Below are positions 21,621 through 32,155 of a stretch of DNA of 64,000 nucleotides, piece by piece. Under the pieces are notes generated by a model. The model was not told where the DNA came from. It worked only from the letters and a program-made list of their open reading frames with translations, and did not search any database. Numbering within the stretch: the first letter of the stretch is position 1; each line of letters begins with the position of its first letter. The position numbers and the translations under genes were made by a program. Source of the DNA: Acanthosepion lycidas (Eukaryota; Mollusca; Cephalopoda; Sepiida; Sepiidae); NCBI GenBank assembly GCA_963932145.1, contig OZ010590.1, positions 58,973,789 through 59,037,788 on the forward strand, read 5' to 3'.

Positions 21621-22704
21621 CTTTTATTTGCATTTTAGCTCAGTATTATGTAAATTTTATATTAGTTTAATTTAATCAGGGATTAATTTTTATCAAGGAC
21701 TATGCCTATAGGGTAATTAATTTTCTTTAAAATTTTTCAAATGAATGTTTTTTTTTTATTTTCAGCAAACAGTTCTTACATTGTCATCCCTTATTCTCTC
21801 ATTAACAAATTTTCCTAAGTCCTAATATTCTAACTTATCAGGCAATCAAGTGAATTGTTGGCTCTATTTATCAAATGATTAAATGCAATTAATACAGTTT
21901 ATTGAAGTAACAAAATAAGTTTGAAAAAACATTTAATTACATATGCAGGATACTGAGCAAGAATTTTTAGGGCAGTTCTCAACACATTGTCTTTTCCTGT
22001 GGATGCAATCTGCTTATTTTAAAACAAAATTTATAATTCTCAAGGTATCACTGTTAGGATTTATTTAAGAAATATATAAAACCTTTCATTCACACTTGGG
22101 ATTACATATATGTTGGGATCCTTCTACCCAAGTAGTGACTGATTCCAAACATTTAACTATCACAAACAAAACATAAAAAAGTTGTTTTCTAAAGAAAAAG
22201 TAGAAACAGAATGTCAGTTGATATAACATTTATATATTCTTTTCAGAAATATACAATAACAATAAAATGTTCAAATTTCCTTGCAATGAAGTTTGTGTTT
22301 GTTTTATCAGGTAATTAAGTGTTTATAGTGTCATGTGAGATGTGTGGACGCTTACTTTATAACACTCAGCCTGGTGTTTCTGTCAGTGCATGAACAAGGC
22401 CTTAATAATCACTTATTGTTTGGGGTGGGGTGAGTGTATGCATGTGTACATCAAACATGCCTTCAAAATTGTTTTGAACCCTGAGAAACAGTATGCTTCT
22501 ATTTTTATATCCATAACAGGGATGCAAAATCTAATTTTGCATAGAGATTTGAATTTTTTTAATACAAGGTTTTCAATAGTTAGAAAATAATTTTACACTG
22601 GCTCACAAAAATCTTTTTCTCAAATTTGTGGGAGTGGTGAAAGGAGTTATTGTTATTTTCAAATGGTCAAAAAATAATATGTGGTAGGTCTAGCACTATG
22701 TCCA
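21621..22704. other. AT-rich spacer, nothing recognised
   Basis: A 66-codon ORF (22390-22590) has no recognisable similarity. Confidence 0.4.
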
Positions 22705-22909
22705 TCAAGTATTCCGGTGGTATTTGCCTTAGTAATTATTGTTTATCCAAAAAAACTTTCTAATGGAATTTTATTGATTGAAAAACATATAATAAGATTT
22801 AATTCCTATATATACGGTAATGCAGCAAACATTTAAAGCAATAAAATCCCATCAGAAGGTTTTTCAGATAAACAATAATTAATAGGGAAAAGACCACCAA
22901 AATACTTGA
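22705..22909. mobile_element. Foldback (hairpin) element, 205 bp
   Basis: The left arm from TCAAGTATTCCGGTGGTATT to TAATGGAATTTTATTG pairs with the right arm CAATAAAATCCCATCAGAAG to CCACCAAAATACTTGA. Each arm is about 72 bp, with roughly four in five positions paired by eye, around a 60-bp loop. No coding; class unknown. Confidence 0.7.
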
Positions 22910-22989
22910 CAGGGTGGGGGTTGTCAGAGTTTCAGAGAGGGGATAATCTTTTACTTATTCTTCTTTTTTAATTATAGAATTTGGAGCCC

Positions 22990-23292
22990 ATCATGAGTTT
23001 AAAAAAGAGACGGTATGATGAATATTATATTCAATATGGATTTACATCCGTCATTATCACTAGTGAAGAAAGGTCTCACTGTGCATTTTGTTGCAAAGCT
23101 TTGTAAAACTCCTCCATATAAATAATACATGTAAATGTAAAAAGATGCAAAAGAATGAAGATTTTCAATAATATAGCATATTAATTGGAATGCACCTTTT
23201 GAGTTGGATAATCTTAAAAAGTGGGGGAGATAGCATTCTGACATTTGGTGATATGAATGCATTGGACAAAAAAAAGGTTAAGAAACACTAAT
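22990..23292 (+). mobile_element. hAT-like remnant with BED-finger fragment
   Basis: From the ATG at 22993, the plus strand reads MSLKKRRYDEYYIQYGFTSV and then RSHCAFCCKAL before a stop. The pattern KRKYDE.Y..YGF....E...C..C...L is the N-terminal BED-type finger of hAT transposases and their domesticated ZBED/SCAND3-type relatives. The rest of the transposase is missing. The end near 23276-23290 (AGGTTAAGAAACACTA) resembles a degraded hAT terminus. Confidence 0.5.
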
Positions 23293-23354
23293 TTAAAGCA
23301 TATTTATTTACATCATTCGCAATCAGAATATTGTGCTCATCATGCTTCAATCAT

Positions 23355-23435
23355 TGTTCTCTGTGGTTTTCTTCTGGGTCTTGTCAATCTGGGTAATGTT
23401 CAGGGTACTTAAAAATGAACCCATCAAATACCTAA
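23355..23435 (-). repeat. SINE-A fragment
   Basis: TTGTCAATCTGGGTAATGTT and CAGGGTACTT on the plus strand match the antisense of the SINE-A body at 30110-30145. Confidence 0.5.
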
Positions 23436-23882
23436 AGAAGGTCAGAGGGGACAATGACCAAAATTTTATGATAATTTGCTGAAAATTTATTGGTCCAACT
23501 TTCTTCTTAAAATCTGACCTAATGACCAAACATCTAGAATTGGAATTAGTAGAGTAAGGAAGGGTGAAGGGCTTTTTTTAGAAACCTTTTATATTTTTTG
23601 AAAATATTTCTCTAGAATTCCTGCCTTTTTACATTTCTTTAAATAATGCACAAAGGGTTGATAATCCATAAAAAATAAATCAATCTATTAGAGAAACTTC
23701 ACATTGTTATTACTGTATTCTCAACTAAATAAAAAATGTGAGGGATGAATAACATTGTTGTCAATATTTGTTGAATTTCACAGCCAAAACGTTGAACAGT
23801 GATGTTTTATTTAAAGACAAGAGATAAAAAAAGATACTGTTAAACTCAAAAGTAGATGTAAATATGTAGAGTGAAGTTACTG

Positions 23883-24030
23883 AAAGGAAACATTTACTGA
23901 CCAAGCAGTCAGCATTGTATTCAGTTGAAATTTCTAAAATCTTTCTCTTAAAACATTTTTCAGGAAAATAAGTTTCTCAAGTCCAGTAGCTGTTATCACT
24001 CTTTCCAGTATTGAGAGGAGGCTTCATTCA
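23883..24030 (+). repeat. Direct repeat, copy 1 (copy 2 at 24335-24480)
   Basis: CTAAAATCTTTCTCTTAAAA, AAAATAAGTTTCTCAAGTCC, AGTAGCTGTTATCACTCTTT and CCAGTATTGA recur at 24335-24480. The offset is about 445 bp, and the hairpin at 24104-24245 lies between the copies. Confidence 0.8.
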
Positions 24031-24103
24031 TAACTTTTCATGTGAATTAATGTCAAAAAACTTTTGTTTGATTTGACATTATATTATGTAATTTTACACA
24101 CAT

Positions 24104-24245
24104 AATGGACATAGGAATCAAAACTATATGTACACAGTCAGTTTCTAACTTCAAGGTAATCTTCAGACAATCCTTTTCAGGCTTGGTCTAAAAATTGTGT
24201 TGAAGTGTGAAACTGTCAATATGCAGTATTGATTCCTATGTCCAT
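24104..24245. repeat. Imperfect hairpin of about 142 bp
   Basis: A perfect 17-bp arm ATGGACATAGGAATCAA at the left is mirrored by TTGATTCCTATGTCCAT at the right. Weaker complementarity continues inward for about 25 bp. It could be a small MITE; no target duplication was identified. Confidence 0.6.
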
Positions 24246-24334
24246 ATTGTATATATCTTTAAACATTCAACCGATATGCTCTGTCTACCTAATATTTTGA
24301 TAGCTGCATTTCAACATAAAAATGTAAGTAAATA

Positions 24335-24490
24335 TTTAGCATTCATTGACCAAGCAAACAGTGCTACAGTTGGTTGAAAATTCTAAAATCTTTCTCTTAA
24401 AACAATTTTTCAGTAAAATAAGTTTCTCAGGTCCAGTAGCTTTTATTACTCTTTCCAGTATTGATGGAGGTTTCCTTCCTAATCTTGTAT
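24335..24490 (+). repeat. Direct repeat, copy 2
   Basis: See copy 1 at 23883-24030. The 96-codon ORF starting at 24346 spans this repeat and is not recognised as a protein. Confidence 0.8.
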
Positions 24491-25125
24491 TCAAAGTAGT
24501 GCGGAATGTCAACAACACCTTTATTGTCATTTATTTTCTCTTCAAATTACAAGTGATATCAATTTTGGCTTTTACTGTTGTTGGTAGTCCTCAAATGATG
24601 TGGTTTCTATTATTTATTACAGTTATGTATTTTTGATTACATAGCGCCAGTCCACAATATATGAAGAGGAGAGGAAAGTTTGGTTCAGTGTAGTGTATGA
24701 GATAAGTGAAAAAATGCACCCCTGCTCTCAAAAACAATGTATGTGTGTATGTGTGTGTGTTTGTGTATGTATTCTGCAAAGAATATTTCTGTTAGTCATG
24801 CTACATTGTAATTAAGCCTGAAGTTATTCTTATTTCTGCTCTGATAAATGATTTTCTTCATTGTAATCGTCAACGACAGACTGGTAATGATTAAACAATG
24901 AAGCCTTTTGCATATTTCATTTTATTTTTGTTTCAAATACAAATGAAAGGCTGGCATTAATTTGTCATGCTAACAATGACTTGCATTCCCAAAATGCAAG
25001 CATCTGATCTATCTATCAAGAAAGGGAGGGAGAGACATATTTATTTATACTTAACACAATATTGAAACAGGTCTCAGAAGAGATGAATAATGAAAAAACA
25101 TGTACATCCACGCATATTCAAGTGG
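24491..25125. other. AT-rich spacer with short TG-rich run
   Basis: A TGTATGTGTG-type run lies at about 24737-24770; nothing else recognised. Confidence 0.4.
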
Positions 25126-25129
25126 TAAT

Positions 25130-25335
25130 CATTGTTTTTCCATTGTTCACCCAATACCATGCCCAAGAGCCACTCATGTTAGAGGATTTCTGATTGAGAC
25201 AGCCATAAAGGCATAGGGGAGGAGGAAGGAAGAAAAGGTGCTTATTATGAGGATATACTGGATAGATTATCCCAGACTTGATGAGGTTAAGATTGTAGTT
25301 GTCGAGGAAGCATCCTGTTGAGAGTCTGTTCAATC
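25130..25335 (-). mobile_element. LINE-B 3' fragment
   Basis: The minus-strand ORF reads NRLSTGCFLDNYNLNLIKSG, the C-terminal NxLPxGCFPDNYNLxxFKS block of LINE-B. Its downstream tail is LINE-B 3' sequence. 5'-truncated. Confidence 0.65.
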
Positions 25336-25855
25336 TATTAATTCTGAAGTTAGTCCAGACACATACTAAAGCTATAGTAAAGTTGGTGAAGAAATGCTCT
25401 TTCCAGGCAATACAGCTTCAGTTGACCAATCAGAGCCTGTCCTTCAATATGAAACATCCTGCTTTGCAAAGGTAACGGTAGTTCATTAATTTGGAAATCA
25501 GCCTGAAAAAAAATGCCATCGTCCATTAAGTGAATATACAGAGAATGACTTGGATCTTCAGATTTTATATTTCTGATAAATACTTATACTTTATATTACC
25601 GTTCAAATAAATGTTACACTGGAATTTTTTTACCATAATCCTATGTGTATAAGACACGGGTTTTTACATCCAAAATTGTGATCAAAAGTTCGCTGTGTTA
25701 TATTGTTTAGTTTAGAACTCAATCTCATTTTTTTTCAGAACTTAAAACAGACAAAATTGGGTCAAATTGGATTTATTGTTTACTGGAGAAATAATGGTAT
25801 ATTACATCAAAAGAAAAATCTTTCATAATATTTCTCAGTGTCCCATACGGTTGTG
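25336..25855. other. Spacer, nothing recognised
   Basis: No supported feature. Confidence 0.4.
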
Positions 25856-25856
25856 T

Positions 25857-27222
25857 ACCACTAATGTGATAACGGCCATAACTAAATATGTATACCAAGC
25901 TCTTGATATTAGGTTGGTGCAAAAATAATGTCGTTTTCTTACATATGTTACTATGTGAGAAAACGACATTGTTTTTGCACCAACCTAATAATAATAACAA
26001 AGTCCAAGCTGTTGCTCTAGATATATCGAAGGCATTTGACAGGGTTTGTTAAGCCAGCCTTATATGTAAGCTTCAGGAATACAGTATTGCAGGGTGATTA
26101 TTTCATATAATCCAATCACTCCTGTCTAACTGTGAAATGAAGGTCATCCTAAACAGGCTCTCTTCCATTTCCTTTCATATGAACGCTGGTGTTCCTCAAG
26201 GCTCTATACTTGGTCTTATACTGTTTCTGATCTTCATCAATGATCTTCCTGACATCATCAGTTCTCAAGTAGGCATTTATGCAGATGACACTACCATTTA
26301 CTCCTGTCTCAATAGTGGATTTAGTATTGTTGATAAAGTTAATCCTGCCATTGGTTTTGAAAATGACCTCCAATCAATGGTTGACTGGGGCAGGAAATGG
26401 TTTGTGAACTTTAATCCCTCCAAAACAAAACTGCTGTTATTTACTCACCATAGAGAAAATTTTCTACCTCCTATCACTATGGTTGATGCTCAACTCCATG
26501 GGAGCACCTCACTGTGCCTTATTGGTCTCACGTTTTCCACTAACATGAGGTGGAATAACTACATTGAATCAATAGCTTCATCTGCCGCAAGGAAAGTTGG
26601 TTCTCTCTGTCACACCAGAAGGTTTTTTTCTCATCTGAGTTCATCCTTCACATCTACAAATCTACAATTCGCCCATGCATGGAATACTGTTGCCATAGTC
26701 TGGTCTCACTGCTGTTCATCTTGAGGTTCTTGACAAAATCCATATGCAATGCAACTTGACTCTATTTGGGGTCTCAACTCCAGTCACTTTCTCACTGATG
26801 TAATGTGGCCTCTCTCTGTCTTTTCTATAAATATTTTTATGGTATCTGCTCTGATTAGGTATTTTCATTAGTGGCTCAAATGCATGAATTTAAGTGTGCT
26901 ACTAGGTTGGCATCTCAGTCCTACCATTTTACTGTTGAAACAGTTAAATGTAACCACCTTATCTACTCCAACAGCTTTTTCTCTCACACTTCCTGACAAT
27001 GGAACTCCCTTCCTCTTACTTGCTTCCCTGATAACTATAATCTTCAAAAATTTAAATGTAATATCAATCAACATCTTCTGATGCCTTGATGCCTGCTTTT
27101 CTTTTTATCCTTTCCTTAATCCCCACCCTATCCCCAGTCTTTTACCTTACTTTCACTCTCTACTGTCCCTTGTGTACTAGTGGCACTCCTGCTTTTCTTG
27201 GGGTTAAATGCTTAAAAAAAAA
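25857..27222 (+). mobile_element. LINE-A copy with reverse-transcriptase palm domain
   Basis: 5'-truncated copy, best RT of the family in this window. The ORF at 26137-26724 reads NAGVPQGSILGLILFLIFIN, then the catalytic box GIYADDTTIYSCLN intact near 26272-26310. FNPSKTKLLLFTHHRENFLP, LIGLTFSTNMRWNNYIESIA and a C-terminal ACxEYC-type stretch broken by a frameshift follow. The upstream part (25870-26060) reads ITKYVYQALD- and ALDISKAFDRV-type sequence, interrupted by the MITE at 25909-25988. The C-terminal FYK/WNSLP block is at 26870-27075. It ends at a CTTTTCTTGGGGTTAAATG variant near 27195-27213. A pseudogene overall, because of frameshifts. Confidence 0.85.
25909..25988. mobile_element. 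MADE1-like mariner MITE, copy 2
   Basis: An 80-bp palindrome starts TTAGGTTGGTGCAAAAATAA and ends GCACCAACCTAA, with TA at 25907-25908 and 25989-25990. It splits a LINE-A reverse-transcriptase region: the flanks join to match 4320-4350 of the other LINE-A copy, which has no insertion there. This fixes the order of events. Confidence 0.92.
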
Positions 27223-28070
27223 TCTTTATCAGACTACAAAAATAATTTGAAAAGAAATACTTCAGATTGTCACAAAATTTTTAACCAAAAAGACAAGTTA
27301 ATATATATTCAATTTTATTTCAGTTTATTTTCTCAATGTGTATTGGTGATTTAGTAGTCTTATACTCCAAGAGTCATTATCACGTTTTTGAAATGCTTAG
27401 AAATCATATTCTATTTAGCTTCCTTTTTCTCTCTTTCTTTTTCACAAGTTTTGGTCATTTTCTTTCCTTTAAAATCAGGTGTGTTCTATACATGAAAATA
27501 AGCTTTTTTCCCCTGGTATTTCTCTAATTTTTTCACTGTGTATTATACTCCCCAGCAATCTATACAGAAAGGATTACAGTAATTGTTTACAGTTTTCCAA
27601 TTAGAAGATTGTTTAATAAGAACGCAAGACGAGTCAAATAATATACTTGCATTTTTTAGTAGGTTCTCTAGCAATTGATTGATTAAGCAATCCTGTATGT
27701 AATTATAACAGATTTTTAAGAAAACTAATACTCCCCAGGAAGTATGAATATCAGTGACAACAATTTGGGATTTATAAATGTTCAATATGGTGATTTAGTG
27801 TTCTGATTGACTAAGTGCAGTATACATCTAGCTTATGAAAGAAGTCCTGCTATAAAACCTGACTGCCTATGATGAAATTCATGAAAACATTCAATAGCCT
27901 TTGAGGAATTTCACTAGTCAACAACATGATGTCTAACAACTTGGAATGTTAATAGCATTTGTAAACCTCACAATACTTATAGCAAAAGTGTCAGAAACTC
28001 ATGATCCAGATTCAAAGACTATCTCAGATACCACAGGTAACTCAGAATTCTGTTAATTATTAAACCCTGT
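27223..28070. other. AT-rich spacer, nothing recognised
   Basis: Contains two short ORFs (27336-27527 plus, 27543-27785 minus) without recognisable similarity. Confidence 0.4.
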
Positions 28071-28074
28071 TATG

Positions 28075-28230
28075 GTTAACAATGACAGCTTCTTATTTAC
28101 ATTCAGACTAATGTCCTCATCTTTATTTGTGCTATTTATATTGTTTAGACTGTTTTCCTCATCTTTATTGTAATATTTGCAAAATTTTGGCAGTTGTACA
28201 CTCTGGTCTTCTTCAGCTGATATGCGTTAG
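28075..28230 (-). repeat. SINE-A 3' fragments
   Basis: CTTATTTACATTCAGACTAA, TGTCCTCATCTTTATT and TTCTTCAGCTGATATG on the plus strand are the antisense of the SINE-A tail. The tail phrase appears twice (28094 and 28144), suggesting two stacked insertions. Confidence 0.55.
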
Positions 28231-28244
28231 ATCCCTGGGTTCAG

Positions 28245-28605
28245 TGGTTCCCCAAGGACACATGACCCAGTAGATAAAAGCACTGGTTGAAGTAATTCAA
28301 AAGCAACCTGACCCAAAAAGTTGTGAGTTCAATACCTGGCCACAGCAGAGGTGAACCAAAAAAAAAACTTGCCGAGTTGAGTTACTAAAGGAAAATAACC
28401 GAAAATTGAAATACCCAGAAAAGATATGGCATGCGAAACTAGAACAATCTACCCCTGTGGATTAAATAAAGGGTTATATTTGAAATTCCAATGCATATTA
28501 CCAGAATAAGTCTGAAGCATGCAACAGCCAAAATATCATAAATATGAGTAATGTCAATAAAGATGAGGACAACAGTCCAAACAATGTAAATAGTTGCAAT
28601 ACCTC
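28245..28605 (+). repeat. SINE-A, full-length-like copy
   Basis: The tRNA-derived head carries an A-box-like CCCAGTAGATAAAAGCACTG and the B-box-like GTTGTGAGTTCAATACCTGG. The body has CTAGAACAATCTACCCCTGT, GAAATTCCAATGCATATTAC and GCATGCAACAGCCAAAATAT. It ends GATGAGGACAACAGTCC, then a TGTAAATAG tail. It closely resembles the copy at 9505-9810. tRNA-derived SINEs with this layout are known from octopuses. Confidence 0.75.
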
Positions 28606-28619
28606 ATCTCAGAAATATA

Positions 28620-28985
28620 GACAGATATCCTCATCTTTGTTGTCATTATCATAGCATTTCAACAGGTGTATTTTAATCCAGGTAACCTTCAGGGAATTTT
28701 GAATTGAAATCTTTATTCAATCTACTAAGGTAGATTGTTCTAGGTTCACTCTCCATGTCAACAGATATTTCATCTTGTTCATTTTTAGTACATTTCAGCT
28801 AGTACCACTTCCACTGAGTCTGAAGTTGTACCCAGAACAATGAACAACCTACACTCAGCAATTAAATAAATTCAGTTTGAAATTCTCTAACATTTACTTA
28901 GATTGACAGAAACCTGAAGAAGGCTGGATGGCACAATGGCTGAAACATTGTGATAATGACAACAAAAATGAACACATTAGACCAA
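28620..28985. repeat. Two SINE-A parts in opposite orientation
   Basis: 28620-28825 is antisense (ATCCTCATCTTTGTTGTCAT, then CAGGTAACCTTCAGGGAATT and TAGATTGTTCTAGGTT). 28830-28985 is sense (AGAACAATGAACAACCTACA, then CCTGAAGAAGGCTGGATG and ATGGCTGAAACATTGTGATA). Head to head, they could form a partial hairpin. Confidence 0.6.
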
Positions 28986-30030
28986 CTGTAAATATTATAG
29001 ATTATATCTTTTTATCACAGAAATTCAAATAGAGAGCATTTTACTTTAAACTCCTGCTTGTGCAATTAGGTATAGGAGAGTGGTTTACCTAAGTGATAAT
29101 AATATTTGCTCTTATGGCTATCTACAAAGCCTAGGTTAATTTCCCATCAAAGTCAAATGAACAAGAGAAAATAAATGAAAAGATGATTGCATTGTATCAG
29201 TCTTACAAGAAGGGAAATGTTTGAATGCTTTGAAGATCAGCATTTGAAATTCTGGTTTTTACCTTAATCATCTTCTATAAAATTGTTTCAGCTAACAAGT
29301 AAGTCTTTTTCATTTCTAAGTATAGTACAAAGTCAAATATAGTGAAGCTATAATGTTACACCGATATTCCCAGCTACATGTGATTGCCTTGAAAATCAGT
29401 ATATGAAATTATGCCTTTTGACTTAACATGAACACCAAATTCTGTACAGGGAAGCTATATTACGACTTAGACACCAAATATACTTTTTTCAGATTTTGAT
29501 ATTTACTAAGTTTAGTTTAGTCTGGCACAAGGTCAAATAGGGTGAGTTAGATTTATTATGCTATTCTTCCAAACTGAGGGGCTCTACTTTGCTAATAACC
29601 AATTTGATATTCTGACTTTACCTCAACTTGGGCAAAAACTGCTCGGAAGTACACTGCTAACACAACCCCAAGTAACATCTTGTTATTCAGAGAAACAATA
29701 ATTTAAGTTCTTATCTGAATCATAAACAGATTAGCAGATATAATATCTTGTGAATTGTATTTCCAAACATTCAGAAATCTTAGTATAGCACAAAGCCAAA
29801 TTATGGATGGTTGTTGGTGGGGAAAATTGAGTTGCTAGTTTGAATCACTGAACTCTAATCTAATCTCATCTCAAAAATTGAGACAAAATATATAATAAAA
29901 TTAAATTATATAATGTATTATGTGTGTGTCTGTGTGTGAGAAAAGTTGGATGAGAGTCTGACAAAATGGGAAATATCTAAGACAACTTTGAAATCAGAAG
30001 AATTTTAGTTTGAACTTCTGGGATGAGGAG
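28986..30030. other. Spacer with diverged SINE-like pieces
   Basis: The phrase TATAGTACAAAGTCAAATAT near 29321 recurs as TCTGGCACAAGGTCAAATAG near 29530 and TATAGCACAAAGCCAAATTA near 29785. GGAGAGTGGTTTACCTAAGT near 29074 matches GGAGAGTGGTTTGCTCAAGT near 31110. These look like heads of tRNA-like SINEs, too diverged to delimit. Confidence 0.4.
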
Positions 30031-30034
30031 TTAT

Positions 30035-30352
30035 CATTATTTACATGCAAACTATTATCCTTATCTTTGCTGTTGATATCACAAACATCTGCCCTCCTGC
30101 TTTCATCAGATGATTGTCGATCTGAGTAATGTTCAGGGAATTTTGAATTATTTAATCTGCAGGGCTAGATTGTTCTTGTTCCACTGTCCATGTCCAAGAA
30201 TATCTCATCTAGTTCTTATTTGGTATTGTTCAGTTATTATTCACTTCATTTACTCAGAATTCAAGTACACACTGCGTATCCCAGAGATTGAACTCACAAT
30301 TACTATGTCACCAAATTCATGAACCAATGCTTTAATCCACTAAGAGACATAA
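30035..30352 (-). repeat. SINE-A, full-length-like copy
   Basis: On the minus strand, the head reads TTAGTGGATTAAAGCATTGG and AATTGTGAGTTCAATCTCTG (A- and B-box relatives). It is followed by CTGAGTAAATGAAGTGAATA, GAACAATCTAGCCCTGCAGA and a tail with GATAAGGATAATAGTTTGCA. The best-preserved promoter-like head in the window. Confidence 0.75.
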
Positions 30353-30469
30353 ACCTAACCTGTCTACTGATGAGTGATGCTACTGCTACATTTCATACTT
30401 AATTGCACTCATTGAAGCTTTGTTTCTCACAGCTGCTGCTGTTGAGGCCTTGCTGTCACATCTCCTTAT

Positions 30470-30625
30470 TTATTTAAATAGGTTAAAGAAAGGATTCATT
30501 TCAAAATTCTCCAAAGTTTTCCTGGATCAATAATCACCAGAAGAAAGCCAGAGAACACAAAAGTCAGAACATTGTGATAAGATGGGGACAATAGTCCATG
30601 TGTAATGTAAATACAACAGAATTTT
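30470..30625 (+). repeat. SINE-A 3' fragment
   Basis: TAGGTTAAAGAAAGGATTCA, TTCAAAATTCTCCAAAGTTT, CAGAACATTGTGATAAGATG and GGGGACAATAGTCCATGTGT follow the SINE-A body and tail. Confidence 0.6.
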
Positions 30626-31285
30626 ATTTTGCAAGAAGAAATCTGTATTAGCAAAAGGAAATGTGAGTTACATTAAGTGGTTGAATGATTGATTTTTATT
30701 TTAACTATATTGTTATTGAAACTTAACTAATTGAAACAAAAAGAACAATGAGAGAAATAAAAAAGAAAACAAAAAAGAAAGAACAGTGAGGAAGATAAGG
30801 AATTAAAACAAACCTAGTTGAATGAAGAAGAACAACAACAATAGTAAGAAAAGGAAAAAAGCAAAGAGAACAAACAAGAGAAATGGAATAAAAAGAAAAA
30901 GGATGCTAATGAAGGAGAAATAAAGATGAGAAAAAAGGAAAAAAAAAGAAAAAGAAAATATTTTTTTTGTTAAAACCAATAACAATTTTGATAGATTATC
31001 CAAATCTGGCAAGTGGAAAGCATCTGAGCTAGCAAAATGATTTAATCCTGACAATGTTTTTTATTCTGACAACATCAGCATTTTCATTGAGTGTATATGA
31101 TAACTATGGGAGAGTGGTTTGCTCAAGTGAAAACTCAATTCAATTCTGTCATTTGATTTTTTGCATGTTGATGACAAAATATTTTCCCAGGGAGAAGTGA
31201 ATTCATGTCTTTCTCAAGGGTATAAGTATAAAGAAAACAATTGTCACTGTATATCTCACCTGACAAATAATAATGATAATAATAG
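30626..31285. other. A/G-rich tract and spacer
   Basis: 30730-30960 is rich in AAAAAG/AAAGAA units. The minus-strand ORF at 30803-31054 reads mostly F, L and S through it and is low complexity. Nothing else supported. Confidence 0.5.
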
Positions 31286-31669
31286 ATGGCTACTCTATTC
31301 ATGATAGAGCAGCTAACCAATCCCAGTTGCAGGCGTCTGCTCTGGCAATTTTTGTGTCTTTCCACACCCACAGAGACCTCCTATGGTTTGTACAGCAACT
31401 ATGCTGAGTGGAACTTAGTTACATTTTCTGGGAGCTGGTGTGATCAGCAATTGAACAAAGCCAGTACACTCAAAACCTCGGTCACAATTACTTGTGACTT
31501 TGTGCTAGAACAATTATCAATGGCTTGTAAACAGTCCTGTCTGTCCAATTTCACTCAGTGGGTCAACCTGTGGAATGGTTTTCAAGCACTTTCCAACGGT
31601 GCTGCATACAGGGATCACCTCCCCAGGCTGATAAATCAAGAGCTCACCTTCCTGACAAATCAACTATAA
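31286..31669 (+). CDS. Orphan ORF, 127 codons, unknown
   Basis: The longest plus-strand ORF in this region without low-complexity composition. It starts MATLFMIEQLTNPSCRRLLW and ends with LINQELTFLTNQL. It has six cysteines and a balanced composition, and the DNA is more GC-rich than its flanks. I see no signal peptide, membrane segment or motif that I can name, and no splice or poly-A context that supports a gene. It may be an exon, part of an unrecognised repeat, or chance. Confidence 0.2.
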   Translation: MATLFMIEQLTNPSCRRLLWQFLCLSTPTETSYGLYSNYAEWNLVTFSGSWCDQQLNKASTLKTSVTITCDFVLEQLSMACKQSCLSNFTQWVNLWNGFQALSNGAAYRDHLPRLINQELTFLTNQL

Positions 31670-32155
31670 TGAGAATTAAAAGTAATAATCATGGTCAAAA
31701 GGCAAATGAATATTCTATGCCCCCACAAATCTGACAAATAAACAACAAATAAAGGTCAATTAGTTTTCTATTTAATCAACTGTGCAATACTAATGAGAAC
31801 TTTATTAATGCTAGTTTCTTTTTTTCTTTTCGCGTTATGTATCCTTGATATGATTGAATGCACAGAAAAAGCTGTTAATACTTTTGCCAGTGTTTTGTCA
31901 TTCACTTCGACAAGTAGCAAGTAAATAAGCTCTTTTCTTTATCCAACCATAATATAAGTATTTGTACACAAAAGTATAGATTATACATTCTGACACACAA
32001 CAAGAAATAAAGTGAAATAGTCTGATTAGGTTGCTGCTCTTGTTATATGCATTTTCAGTGTTCATATATTCATATGGATGTCATACATGACATCCAACTC
32101 AGGCAGAAATATCTAAATTATCAGCTATATACAACTGTTTGCTCAGATCAGTTAT
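31670..32155. other. Spacer, nothing recognised
   Basis: AT-rich, no supported feature. Confidence 0.4.
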
